From Paenibacillus alginolyticus DSM 5050 = NBRC 15375 (GTDB taxonomy: Bacteria; Bacillota; Bacilli; Paenibacillales; NBRC-103111): 64,000 nt of DNA. Under the pieces are notes generated by a model, which saw nothing but the letters and a program-made list of their open reading frames with translations, did no database searches and was not told the origin of the DNA. Within the stretch, counting starts at the first letter, position 1, and each line of letters opens with the position of its first letter. Location: positions 62,001-126,000 of the forward strand of contig NZ_KE383949.1 of assembly GCF_000422905.1 (NCBI RefSeq). Reading direction: 5' to 3'. The position numbers and the translations under genes were made by a program. Positions 25,136 through 33,821 of this stretch are shown one piece after another.

Positions 25136-27550
25136 TTATGCATACCCAAGGGCGTTTAGAATGTGTCCGCGATAGGAATGTACAAGCCGCTCAGCAAGCT
25201 CAGGATCCGCCGATTGCGCAACGAGCTGAAAGACAGGATCATCCGCATCAGGCAGCAGCAGGACAGACCCATTCTCATGATAAAACTTAATTCCATCGAT
25301 CAGATCCACTTGTACATCTTTTGTCCGCTCCATCATGCTCCGCATAACCTCCCCTTTGGAATTCCAAGGACAATCAACACGTTCACGAAGAAGATGAAAG
25401 CTAGGAAACAAGGCGAGCAGATCCGAGAGCGGAATGCCGGTCCTTTCCAAATGGAGAATCACCAGGCCAATGGCAAAGAGAGAATCGAACAAGGGGTGTA
25501 TCCTCGCTTCTTGTGTAACCTCCATGATGGCTCGTGACCATTCCTTCGTACGGACGATCTTCCCGCCAAGCCCCTCGGCCATGCTTTCTAGAAGCTGGGG
25601 TGCACTGACGGGAGCCCCAATCGTTGCTCCTGGACGGCAGTGCAGGTAACAAAGATAGAGGAAAACGGTTTGTAAATCGCTGTCTACGAGTTCGCCTTTT
25701 TCCGTTAGTAACTGCATGGTTCGTCCATCATCAAGAAGACGTAAACCCAGACTCGCACCAGATAAAGGAATAAAGACGTGAAGCGGATCCTGCCTACTTG
25801 TAGATGTAACATGGATAGCTTCAAGTCCCAGCTTTTCGAAAAATGGAACAATGAAAGGCTGCAGCCAAGAACTCGCTTCAATGACGACGCGAAGAGGGGA
25901 TACAGAGAGAGAATCCCGTTCATATGCGATTTCTTGGGCCAAAGCATGGATATAAGTCTGCAACCAGTGGGCTTCCTCTTTGTAGCTGCCAATCTGCTTC
26001 ATAGAGGCCCGTCCATAATCTTCTTGCCAAAAGCTGTTTTCCACTTTACGCTCGGCTGATTTCGGAATAGGCAGTCCTTCAGCATCTAGACAGAGAAGAC
26101 TGCAAGCATCATTCTCTTTGCCTGACCATTCGAGATGGATTCCACCGGCAGCACCCAAATGACGAATAGCAAAGGAAGATGCAGGGGCAAAGCAATCTCC
26201 CAAATCAATGACATGTGTTCCAACGGACTGCAGGCTAGCCGTCAGAGTACGCTTTAATAAACGAGTGAACGTATGGGGGGCACAGCTTACCATGAGCGTT
26301 TTGCTAGGGGCCAAGGTTGCTCCGTATGCTGTGGCGAATTTAGCGACTAATTCCGGTGTTAAATCGAGATTAGGAATACCGCTGACACCGCTAGTTTTGA
26401 ATAACGTTTTGGTTGCATGATCTCCCCAAATATAGGAGGTATGAAGCCGGGTCTTATCACGAATTTGTTTATGGGGCCAAATTTTCACGTTGGATTCAAT
26501 GCGGCTTTTCGCACCGATGACCACATGGTTGCCGACAACGGAGCCATCACCCAAATAGGATGCCTCTTTGCATATAATCCGACTCGTCAGTGTGGAACCG
26601 GCCAATTCGTTGTGCTCAGCAATATGGTTGTGATCCCACAGTACGCTTCGCGTTAATCTGCTCCCTCTGGAGAGTCGATTATTTTGCCCGATGATACAGT
26701 ATTCGCCTATCTCCACTTCGTCTTCCAGCTTGCTCCCTTTCCCAATGAAAGCGGGTCCGATCACACGAGCGGTAGCACTTGTTTCTACATCATCTGCGAT
26801 GTAGACGCCGGGGCGGATCTGTGTTCCGTGTATGTCGAGCTTCACTTTCCCATCGAGCATGTCAAACTGGGTTTGACGATACTGCTGCAGGTTGCCGATA
26901 TCCGTCCAATAGCCGGAGCTGATATATCCATAGAGCCCTTGGTTTTCTTCGAGCAAGGCAGGGAAAAACTGCTGGCTGAAATCAAACTCTTGCCCCAGCG
27001 GTATGCGGTCTAGCATCTCAGGCTCCAAAATATAAATACCTGTATTTACCGTGTCACTGAATACTTCACCCCAGCTTGGTTTTTCCAGAAAGCGAGTAAT
27101 TTGCCCCTCTTCATTGGTGATCACAACACCATATTCCAAAGGATGGCTGACACGAGTCAGGATTAGCGTAGCTTTGGCTTGCTTTTCTTTATGAAAAGCG
27201 AGTGCTTGCTCCAAATCGAAATCCGTTAATGCATCCCCGCTAATTACAATAAAAGTATCGTCCAGAAACTCGTGCGCATGTTTGACACTCCCAGCTGTGC
27301 CTAAGGGACTTGTCTCTTCAAAGTAATGAAGATTGACGCCAAAACCTTGCCCATTGCCAAAATAGTCGCGTATCACATCAGGTTTATATTGCATAGTGAC
27401 AGCAATGTCCTGAATGCCGTGATTTTGGAGCAGTTCAATGATATAGGCCATGCAGGGCCTACCGAGAAGAGGCACCATGGGCTTGGGGAGATGACAAGTA
27501 AGGGGACGAAGACGCGTTCCTTTGCCTCCGGCCATAATGACAGCCTTCAT
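25136..27550 (-). CDS. Sugar nucleotidyltransferase fused to a degenerate phosphomannomutase-like domain
   Basis: This is an 804-residue protein. Residues 1-235 are an NTP-transferase domain (KAVIMAGGKGTRLRPLT, LPKPMVPLLGRP, SPLGTAGSVKHA, ISGDALTDFD) that would make a nucleotide sugar such as GDP-mannose or NDP-glucose. Residues about 250-370 are left-handed beta-helix hexapeptide repeats. Residues about 375-804 follow the phosphohexomutase outline but have lost its key motifs. The TASHNP serine loop is replaced by GGIHLEWSGKEND, the DGDGDR metal loop by LSGASLGLRLLDDGR, and the RPSGTEP phosphate loop by LPDADDP. The mutase half is thus probably non-catalytic or regulatory. The start ATG follows AAGGAGGT. 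It lies between two DUF4912/GH57::GT4 modules on the same strand. Confidence 0.85.
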   Translation of the reverse strand: MKAVIMAGGKGTRLRPLTCHLPKPMVPLLGRPCMAYIIELLQNHGIQDIAVTMQYKPDVIRDYFGNGQGFGVNLHYFEETSPLGTAGSVKHAHEFLDDTFIVISGDALTDFDLEQALAFHKEKQAKATLILTRVSHPLEYGVVITNEEGQITRFLEKPSWGEVFSDTVNTGIYILEPEMLDRIPLGQEFDFSQQFFPALLEENQGLYGYISSGYWTDIGNLQQYRQTQFDMLDGKVKLDIHGTQIRPGVYIADDVETSATARVIGPAFIGKGSKLEDEVEIGEYCIIGQNNRLSRGSRLTRSVLWDHNHIAEHNELAGSTLTSRIICKEASYLGDGSVVGNHVVIGAKSRIESNVKIWPHKQIRDKTRLHTSYIWGDHATKTLFKTSGVSGIPNLDLTPELVAKFATAYGATLAPSKTLMVSCAPHTFTRLLKRTLTASLQSVGTHVIDLGDCFAPASSFAIRHLGAAGGIHLEWSGKENDACSLLCLDAEGLPIPKSAERKVENSFWQEDYGRASMKQIGSYKEEAHWLQTYIHALAQEIAYERDSLSVSPLRVVIEASSWLQPFIVPFFEKLGLEAIHVTSTSRQDPLHVFIPLSGASLGLRLLDDGRTMQLLTEKGELVDSDLQTVFLYLCYLHCRPGATIGAPVSAPQLLESMAEGLGGKIVRTKEWSRAIMEVTQEARIHPLFDSLFAIGLVILHLERTGIPLSDLLALFPSFHLLRERVDCPWNSKGEVMRSMMERTKDVQVDLIDGIKFYHENGSVLLLPDADDPVFQLVAQSADPELAERLVHSYRGHILNALGYA

Positions 27551-27608
27551 TGCGGTACCTCCTTAGAGTTTTGGTAAGAGCGGTTTCCCGTAATTGTTGC
27601 TAGCAAAG

Positions 27609-27784
27609 GGAACGTCAATCCGCTATTTGGATGTTTTCCCCCATAATGCTGTGCTTTGAGGAACGACGTGCCGCTATTTCGTATAAATAGAGCTAATTTC
27701 CCCTTATTTGGGCTAAATAGCGAATCGTCGTTCCCTCAACGAAAGAAAATGAGCATTTTGACAGAAATAGCGTCCTCTAGTTCC
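27609..27784. repeat. 176-bp four-box palindromic element, copy 1
   Basis: Four 20-bp boxes of the form GGAACG-N6-7-CGCTATTT start at 27609 and 27660 (forward) and at 27715 and 27765 (reverse complement). The offsets 0, 51, 106 and 156 are identical to copy 2 at 31933-32108. Nested pairing of box 1 with 4 and box 2 with 3 would make a long hairpin. It fills most of the 304-bp gap between the nucleotidyltransferase and GH57::GT4 copy 2 genes. No reading frame in it looks coding. Confidence 0.8.
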
Positions 27785-27854
27785 CTCCCATTCATGAGGG
27801 GCAAAGGCTCAGCTTGGTGCATTGACCTGAATATCTGGTTGCTAGGGACTAACG

Positions 27855-30689
27855 TTAAATCGTTGCTTTGACCTGAATGACAGGTTGATAGTGGGTAAGC
27901 TTCTGGTACTCATTTTGGATATTTTGAGCGATATGGCTCCACTCATAGTGCTGTTGAAGCAGCTGGTAGGCGCTATCTGCCATCTTGGCGGCATGTTTTG
28001 GCTGCAGCAGCATATCCGTAATGTGCCAAGCTAATGAATCGACATGACCTGGGAGAGCTTTGTAGCCGTCCACACCATGCCTGATAATTTCAGCTAAACC
28101 GCCTGTATCGGAGAGGACCAGAGGTTTACGGTTAGCCATGGCTTCCAGCGCAACGATACCGAAAGGCTCATACAAGCTCGGAATGACACAAACATCCGTA
28201 GATTGATAAAGCTGTGTGCGATAAGCATCATCCACAAAGCCGGTAAACATGACGCGATCTCCAAAAATGGCAGCCTGGGCGCGCAGCTCACTTTCCATAG
28301 GTCCAGAGCCAGCGATAATAAGCTTAGCCTGCGGGACTTGTGACATGATTTTCGGCAGGGCTTCCAGCAAAATTTGAATGCCTTTTTCATAAACAAGTCT
28401 TCCAATGAAGAAAATGACCTTGTCTTCTTTTGCTACGAAATCAGGTCGATTTAATGCCTTTGTGTTTGGTTTTGGGGTCCGAATACCATTCGGATGTACA
28501 CTCACTTTATCTAAAGGAAGATTAAAGATACGCCCTACTTCCTCTTTCATATAGGAGCTGCACACAAAGACACGGTTAGCCTCGTAAGTCAGCTGCCACT
28601 CCAAATGATGAATCTTGCGCTGCAAGTCGGAGTAAAGATTTCCTTGATTTCGTCCCCATTCGGTTGCATGAATTGTGGCTACTAAAGGGATGTTGTAGCT
28701 GATCTTGATTTCTCTTGCCGTATGAGCAACCATCCAATCATGTGCATGCAAAAGGTCGATTCGCCCGCCGTTTTCTTTCCATCTGACAAGATGATCGATC
28801 ATGGCAAGATTCATTTCGAACGTCCAGTGGTAAAAGTGAGTATCACTGGAATGGTTAACAGGGAGCCTATGTACGTAAACGCCATTCATCTTCTCGAAAC
28901 AAGGAGCACCATCATAGGAGGTTGTGATGATATGCACGATTTCATCGCGATCGACAAGAGCTTCCGATAGTTCGTGGACTGCTCTTGATAAGCCGCCGAC
29001 ATGTTTGGGCGGGTATTCCCAAGTCAGCATGAAGACATTCGGACGGTGCTTGGTTTCCTCCAGTACGTTTTCCCATTCCTTCAAATTTGGAAGAATAGGG
29101 ATAGGGGAAAGCCGCTGTATGCTTACGTAATCTTGAAATTGGATAGCTGGAAAGCAGTTGTCTTTCTCTTCTAAATCGGCAAGATGATCTTCGTCAATCT
29201 GTTCCAGGTCTACTTGATCGCAGAGATGGTGGAAGCAGCCTAGATGATCCTTCGTTCGGCGAATGGCAAGATCGACGTCACTCTGTGCATCCATCATGAA
29301 CGCCCAATCACTGCTCTGAGCTAGCATGAATTCTCTTGCAGCTTGATTCAAAGCTCGTTTCAGAACGCTGGCGCTTAATTTACCGTGGCGAGAGAGATGC
29401 TCATGTCTTGTTGCCAGCTCGATCATACGTTCTTCGGCTTGATGCAGATGACGATAAACCCAGTCGTTACGTCCCTGCAGCCATATTTCGGCGGAGTGGT
29501 TACGGCCCCAACTAGATTCGTTCAAATTGCCGACATCAGCTATTGGATATTCCTCAAGATATTCACTAGGTGTAATCATTTTAATTGCTTGCTGATCGAG
29601 AAACATGTTGCGACAGAGCTGCTCAAGAAAGTGCGGACCTTCATACCACCAATGTCCAAAAAGCTCCGCATCATAGGGGGATACGATGAGGGGCTTGCGA
29701 TCCAGCCAGCGCTCCCAATGAGCAGCTTGCTTTTGGCGATTTATCAGGAAATGACCGGCATGTTCAGCAGCTTTTTTAAAAGCCAGATCTGGTTGATAGG
29801 GCTCCTTGTGGCTGCCTTTGCCTGTGTTGCGATAATATTTAAGCCCCGTGTCCTGCCCGAAGTCACTGTAGTATTCACGGTAGTTGAAGTCTCCTGAGTA
29901 GCCGTTCTCGGCATTCCATACTTGATGGGTGGATTCCGGTTCGAGAGGAAAGGCAGTGACTCCATAGGGGGTCATGAGCGGAGCAGCCAATTCTCGAGCG
30001 GGCGGCGGTGAAGCGAAAGCGATAGCCGTGGAATCAGTGAAATAATAGTGGATCCCAGCCTGCTTCAAAATGCGGTCAATACCAGGCGTATAGCCACATT
30101 CAGGTAACCAGATGCCGCGCGGCTTTTGATCGAAATAACGTTCATAATCCCGAACTGCGGTCATTATCTGTGCTTTTATTGCCTCTTCTGTTTTCATTAG
30201 CGGAAGAAATCCATGCGTAGCGGCCGATGTAACAATTTCAATACGACCTAAATCTTGAAAGTGTTTGAATGCTGCAATGACATTTCCCTTGCAGTTTTCA
30301 TATAGCGTAAGAAGCTCACGGAATCGTTCTGCATAATGTGCGGCAAGAGGAAGAAAAGAAGGATTTTTTTGTAACCGCGCCTGTTCCTTATCTGCTAGCC
30401 CAATTAGCCTACTAAGGTAAGCGTGATAGTTGTCCTGTAAGTATGGATTGCTGAACAGGGACAAGATAGTCGGGGTTATGGAGAAGGTTAAGCGGAAATC
30501 TATCTTATCACTCGTTAGACGATTCATGACTTCAATTAGGGGTAAATACGTTTCTGTCATGGCTTCGTAAAACCATTGTTCTTCCAAGTTGTTGTTCTGA
30601 TTCTGATGACGAATATAGGGAAGGTGAGCATGCAGCACGAGAATAAAATATCCCTTGAGCTCTGGCTTCGGTTTGATGCGATTGATCAA
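27855..30689 (-). CDS. GH57 branching-enzyme-like domain fused to GT4 glycosyltransferase, copy 2
   Basis: This 944-residue paralogue of the protein at 21087-24182 has the same order: a GH57/DUF1957 domain (FILVLHAHLPYIRH, nucleophile E197 in GIWLPECGY, acid/base D340 in SPYDAELFGHWWYEG), then a GT4 domain from about residue 535 (VFMLTWEYPPKHVGGLSRAV, SLYEPFGIVALEAMANR). The Ser/Asn tetrapeptide linker of copy 1 is absent. The start is TTG 30689, about 10 bp behind GAGGTGA and 9 bp after the DUF4912 stop. Both active sites look intact. Sequence divergence between the copies is large, so the duplication is old or the copies were acquired separately. Confidence 0.88.
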   Translation of the reverse strand: MINRIKPKPELKGYFILVLHAHLPYIRHQNQNNNLEEQWFYEAMTETYLPLIEVMNRLTSDKIDFRLTFSITPTILSLFSNPYLQDNYHAYLSRLIGLADKEQARLQKNPSFLPLAAHYAERFRELLTLYENCKGNVIAAFKHFQDLGRIEIVTSAATHGFLPLMKTEEAIKAQIMTAVRDYERYFDQKPRGIWLPECGYTPGIDRILKQAGIHYYFTDSTAIAFASPPPARELAAPLMTPYGVTAFPLEPESTHQVWNAENGYSGDFNYREYYSDFGQDTGLKYYRNTGKGSHKEPYQPDLAFKKAAEHAGHFLINRQKQAAHWERWLDRKPLIVSPYDAELFGHWWYEGPHFLEQLCRNMFLDQQAIKMITPSEYLEEYPIADVGNLNESSWGRNHSAEIWLQGRNDWVYRHLHQAEERMIELATRHEHLSRHGKLSASVLKRALNQAAREFMLAQSSDWAFMMDAQSDVDLAIRRTKDHLGCFHHLCDQVDLEQIDEDHLADLEEKDNCFPAIQFQDYVSIQRLSPIPILPNLKEWENVLEETKHRPNVFMLTWEYPPKHVGGLSRAVHELSEALVDRDEIVHIITTSYDGAPCFEKMNGVYVHRLPVNHSSDTHFYHWTFEMNLAMIDHLVRWKENGGRIDLLHAHDWMVAHTAREIKISYNIPLVATIHATEWGRNQGNLYSDLQRKIHHLEWQLTYEANRVFVCSSYMKEEVGRIFNLPLDKVSVHPNGIRTPKPNTKALNRPDFVAKEDKVIFFIGRLVYEKGIQILLEALPKIMSQVPQAKLIIAGSGPMESELRAQAAIFGDRVMFTGFVDDAYRTQLYQSTDVCVIPSLYEPFGIVALEAMANRKPLVLSDTGGLAEIIRHGVDGYKALPGHVDSLAWHITDMLLQPKHAAKMADSAYQLLQQHYEWSHIAQNIQNEYQKLTHYQPVIQVKATI

Positions 30690-30698
30690 GAGATAACG

Positions 30699-31205
30699 TC
30701 ACCTCACATAGGGAGAATAGGCTTGTATATTTTCAAAAAAATATGGCTTGATTCGATTGTAAACTCGCTCCGCTTCGGCTTCTGGTACAACCGTTTGCAC
30801 CGGTTCTCCCCATTTGGTTTTGGCATCCTTAGGTGTAGCGACACAATTGGAACGAAGCAGAGGAATGAACTCGCGCTCCCAAGTGTAAGTACCAATATCT
30901 ACAAGGTAAGTACGGCCTGCACCTAAATGGTGAAGATACCAATTGTTAGCTTCAGACGTCATTGTTACATCCCAGAATCCATGTGCATTACTGCCATTGA
31001 AATATAGGCTGGTCACATCGTACAAACGTATCACTTTGGGCATTGACTCATAGCCGCATTCAAAATGCTGAGAAACAAGCCATTTCCGCCTATCGCTGAT
31101 TTCCCAATATACATAGAGCGAATGAGCATCCACGATCATAAGATGGAGTATGTCCTTGTTATATCGATCGGGAACCTCGAACCCTGCGATAGGTAATGCC
31201 TTCAA
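30699..31205 (-). CDS. DUF4912 protein, copy 2
   Basis: This 168-residue paralogue of the protein at 24179-24736 has the same motif order: DILHLMIVDAHSLYVYWEIS, VIRLYDVTSLYF, a HHLGAGRTYLVDIGTYTWER loop and FIPLLRSNCVATP. The shared aromatic residues and the PLLRSN end identify the pair. The start is TTG 31205, 8 bp behind GAGGA. It immediately precedes GH57::GT4 copy 2 and opens the minus-strand cluster. Its function is unknown; coupling to the enzyme gene in both copies suggests a partner or targeting role. Confidence 0.75.
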   Translation of the reverse strand: MKALPIAGFEVPDRYNKDILHLMIVDAHSLYVYWEISDRRKWLVSQHFECGYESMPKVIRLYDVTSLYFNGSNAHGFWDVTMTSEANNWYLHHLGAGRTYLVDIGTYTWEREFIPLLRSNCVATPKDAKTKWGEPVQTVVPEAEAERVYNRIKPYFFENIQAYSPYVR

Positions 31206-31383
31206 GGTGAATTCCTCTTTTCCAATGCAATTTACAACCTTTTCACTGTAAAAGCATGCGCTTTTGCAAAGAAAAATATGCGTAGATTGCTAAAATCTAA
31301 CTGTCCTAAAAAAAAGGAATTTCACACTTTTCTGACGAATATATTGGACTAATCCGGGTTAAAAAGTTTATGCTTACGATGCA

Positions 31384-31403
31384 AGCTTTCCTTACGGAAA
31401 GCT
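31384..31403 (+). promoter_or_regulatory. Perfect hairpin in the 5' leader just before a ribosome site
   Basis: AGCTTTCC and GGAAAGCT form an 8-bp perfect stem with a TTAC loop, ending 4 bp before AAGGGAGG. It could stabilise the mRNA or tune translation of the gene at 31421. Confidence 0.45.
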
Positions 31404-31420
31404 CTAAGGGAGGGATATCC

Positions 31421-31843
31421 ATGAGTTTTTGTTGTGGAGCCAGTATGATTGGAACAAAAGGTACCTTGAAGCACATTCGCACACAAATTCACAATGTACC
31501 TATTCTTTTTTGCCCGGTTTGTCACCGCATTGAAGTTCATTATCTGGTGGAGAATGAATACGAGATACTAGCGGAGTATGCGCACGGAGACGGTGCTCCT
31601 GAGGTGGATTTTACGGAATATGTAGATGGTAAGGATCATCTTTTGCATGATAATTGTGTCAACCATGAGGGTGAAGAGCCCTTAGATATAGTACGCTGTC
31701 AAATTGATATGGCCCTTGATCTGCTTGGGGTTGCGAAATCGATTGGTGATAATGAATGGGAAGATCAGCTTAAGAAACGATTGAAAATGCTGAGTATCCG
31801 CCGAGATAAACTGAAAAATAAAAAAACCTCCAAGCATACGTAG
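31421..31843 (+). CDS. Small Cys-containing conserved protein of unknown function
   Basis: This is a 140-residue protein. The N-terminus MSFCCGASMIGTKGTLKHIR and VPILFCPVCHRIEVHYLVE hold a CC and a CxxC pair that could bind zinc, in the style of YgiT-like knuckles. The rest is acidic, then helical and very basic (LKKRLKMLSIRRDKLKNKK). An in-frame ATG exists at 31370, but the start at 31421 directly follows AAGGGAGG at good spacing and is preferred. It is divergent from the glucan cluster, and its stop codon lies inside its terminator. I do not recognise a named family. Confidence 0.65.
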   Translation: MSFCCGASMIGTKGTLKHIRTQIHNVPILFCPVCHRIEVHYLVENEYEILAEYAHGDGAPEVDFTEYVDGKDHLLHDNCVNHEGEEPLDIVRCQIDMALDLLGVAKSIGDNEWEDQLKKRLKMLSIRRDKLKNKKTSKHT

Positions 31844-31852
31844 AGGTTTTTT
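31822..31852. terminator. Terminator overlapping the stop codon of the 31421 gene
   Basis: AAAACCTC pairs with GAGGTTTT around a 12-nt loop holding the stop codon, and T residues follow. Confidence 0.75.
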
Positions 31853-31932
31853 GACGAGACAGGTGTCGCAAACAGACAAACAGAAAATTTTTTTTCTCAA
31901 TGCTGCTACTCTAATCTAGTCTAGGCTGGCGG

Positions 31933-32108
31933 GGAACGAGGAGCCGCTATTTCAGCGATTATGCCAATACGGAGCTGGTACGCGGAACGTAGGAGCGCTA
32001 TTTTGGTGTTTTCACGGCTTTTACACCTCGAAAACGGGAAATAGCGGATCCTCGTTCCGCGAAAACGGGAAATACGCGGTTTTGAGCAAAATAAAGTCTC
32101 TACGTTCC
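31933..32108. repeat. 176-bp four-box palindromic element, copy 2
   Basis: Boxes start at 31933 and 31984 (forward) and at 32039 and 32089 (reverse complement), the same offsets as copy 1 at 27609-27784. The first box is GGAACGAGGAGCCGCTATTT. The sequences between boxes keep their lengths (31, 35 and 30 bp) but are largely different from copy 1. It occupies the middle of the 395-bp gene-free stretch 31844-32238, which otherwise holds only the two terminators. Confidence 0.8.
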
Positions 32109-32144
32109 GCGAGCATAATGGTAGTGTCAGTTAGATTCGATAAA

Positions 32145-32198
32145 AAAGAAGACGGTAGGGTCACGGTAAAATGTGCCCATAAAGTCTTCTTTTTTTGT
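32145..32198. terminator. Bidirectional terminator before the LytTR gene 3' end
   Basis: AAAGAAGAC pairs with GTCTTCTTT, and an inner GGGTCAC/GTGCCC stem extends it. T runs lie on both sides. It probably ends the minus-strand LytTR gene. Confidence 0.8.
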
Positions 32199-32238
32199 TA
32201 GATACATCCCTAACTCTAGTATGGTAAGTACTCGGTGC

Positions 32239-33039
32239 TTATTGAAGATCCTGTAGAAGCTTTGCAAAATCCTTCTGTAGATTCCTGCTAAGTGGAACCT
32301 TAACAGGCGTATGGTTCAAATGAATTAGAAATCTTCTCGAAGTAGGGAATCCACTTTCCTTTACATATGATACCACGTGGCGCAAATTGACCAGAAAACC
32401 TTTGAATGGACTGAACATATGGGGGGAGCTCTGTGCCAGTATATCCGTTAAATTCGTGCTGGATTCCATATGTGCTCCATTCATGAGATGGATTCTGGTC
32501 AAACGCTTATCTTCCTTCTCAATGAAGAGGATGGAGTCCTCGGATATAGGCAGCTCTGACTTTTGATTTTTGACAGTAATCCATGTTGTCGTTCTTGGCT
32601 TCGGTGCTTCTACCAATTGACTGCGTTCTAGCTGAATCTCCGCAATGGCCTTCCGAATAGCCGCTTGAAACTTTGGCAGCATCACTGGCTTGGACAGAAA
32701 GTAGAGGGATCCTAGATCATGGAAACTCGTCAAAACATGGTCAATATTCGTCGTACCGCTAACCATAATGACTTTCTGCTGATAGCCAGCGCTTCGCAAA
32801 GATTGAACCATCGTGATGCCATCTAAATTCCCTTCCAATCCTATATCCACTAGCATAATGTCTGGCTGAAGCTGATCGTATACTTGTATGAGCTGCTCGC
32901 CTTCCGAAATGATAGAGATGACTTTCAATCCGCATTGTTGGCAATAACTTTCGAGTAATTTGCCTGCCCAATAGTTATCTTCCACGATGGCCACTGTGAA
33001 ACGGTGTCCCATACGTTCATCGCACTCCAATCCTCTCAC
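32239..33039 (-). CDS. LytTR-type response regulator
   Basis: This 266-residue cytoplasmic regulator has a receiver domain at about residues 14-130 (AIVEDNYWAGKLLES, phospho-acceptor D65 in IMLVDIGLEGN, lysine in YFLSKPVML) and a LytTR DNA-binding domain at about 165-262 (ILFIEKEDKRLTRIHLMNG, FKGFLVNLRHVVSYVKE). The start is GTG 33039, 6 bp behind AAAGGG; the receiver could also start at ATG 33012. It is divergent from a multi-pass membrane protein at 33186 that looks like the sensor half of an AgrC/GHKL kinase without the kinase. The regulator's usual histidine kinase partner is not in the window. Confidence 0.88.
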   Translation of the reverse strand: MRGLECDERMGHRFTVAIVEDNYWAGKLLESYCQQCGLKVISIISEGEQLIQVYDQLQPDIMLVDIGLEGNLDGITMVQSLRSAGYQQKVIMVSGTTNIDHVLTSFHDLGSLYFLSKPVMLPKFQAAIRKAIAEIQLERSQLVEAPKPRTTTWITVKNQKSELPISEDSILFIEKEDKRLTRIHLMNGAHMESSTNLTDILAQSSPHMFSPFKGFLVNLRHVVSYVKESGFPTSRRFLIHLNHTPVKVPLSRNLQKDFAKLLQDLQ

Positions 33040-33185
33040 CTATGGCCCTTTGCATCCTGTCACCTTATGCTCAGAAACAGCCAACTTAGTCCACTTTGAA
33101 GGCAAAAGAACGGTTATCTTGTATAGTTCTAAGTGTGGATTCTAATAGGTAGGCTGCTTAAGAGCAGGCATAGAAATGAGGGAAC

Positions 33186-33821
33186 GTGTATTTGTTTACA
33201 TGGGTGAAATTTATCCTAACCTGTATTGATTTTGTTCCTATGATTTTGTTTGCATTGCTGCTATTCAGACAAAGAGTGAAACCATATTGGATACAAATAA
33301 CGCTCGCTGCGCTCGCAGGAACGATGGTCGCCTATTTCGATAATTGGCCTTTATTATACGTTTGTATTATTTGTACACTGCTTATGGCGGTTTGGAAATT
33401 TAGCCTTGTACCGACTTTAATCATAGCATTATCCGGGTGTATTCTATCGGTCATCGTATCTACGATTGTCCTCTTTTGTTGTGATTTAACCGATCTCGCT
33501 GCGTATACAGTCGTCCAGGATGACTCATTAACGTCTATTTTGATATTACTTTTGACCGTTATGGTGAAATGCGGCGTTCTTCTTGCCATTCATAAGCTTC
33601 GGCTCGGATTTACTTTTCTCTCGAATTATACGAGAATACCGCTAACTAAGGAAAATGCAGGCTTCTATCTCTTCATCGTTGTTGTTATTATAGGAATCAC
33701 ATACCGTCATTCCTATCCGGATAGCGTGTTAAGCGCGCTGATGCCGATCCAAATGTTAAGTATGGCAACGGTTCTTTTCGTCTATGTCATGTTAGGTAAG
33801 GAACTTGGCTTTCAAAGATGA
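33186..33821 (+). CDS. Multi-pass membrane protein resembling a kinase-less sensor domain
   Basis: This 211-residue protein has about six transmembrane helices and little else (for example FVPMILFALLLFRQ, LLYVCIICTLLMAVWKFSL, LSVIVSTIVLFCC). The layout is like the membrane domain that precedes GHKL histidine kinases partnered with LytTR regulators, but the frame stops at LGKELGFQR, before any coiled coil or ATPase. It starts at GTG 33186 or TTG 33192 behind GAGGG. The divergent neighbour is a LytTR regulator. Its last 30 bp overlap the 3' end of the convergent XRE gene. It may be a truncated kinase or an independent sensor. Confidence 0.65.
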   Translation: MYLFTWVKFILTCIDFVPMILFALLLFRQRVKPYWIQITLAALAGTMVAYFDNWPLLYVCIICTLLMAVWKFSLVPTLIIALSGCILSVIVSTIVLFCCDLTDLAAYTVVQDDSLTSILILLLTVMVKCGVLLAIHKLRLGFTFLSNYTRIPLTKENAGFYLFIVVVIIGITYRHSYPDSVLSALMPIQMLSMATVLFVYVMLGKELGFQR

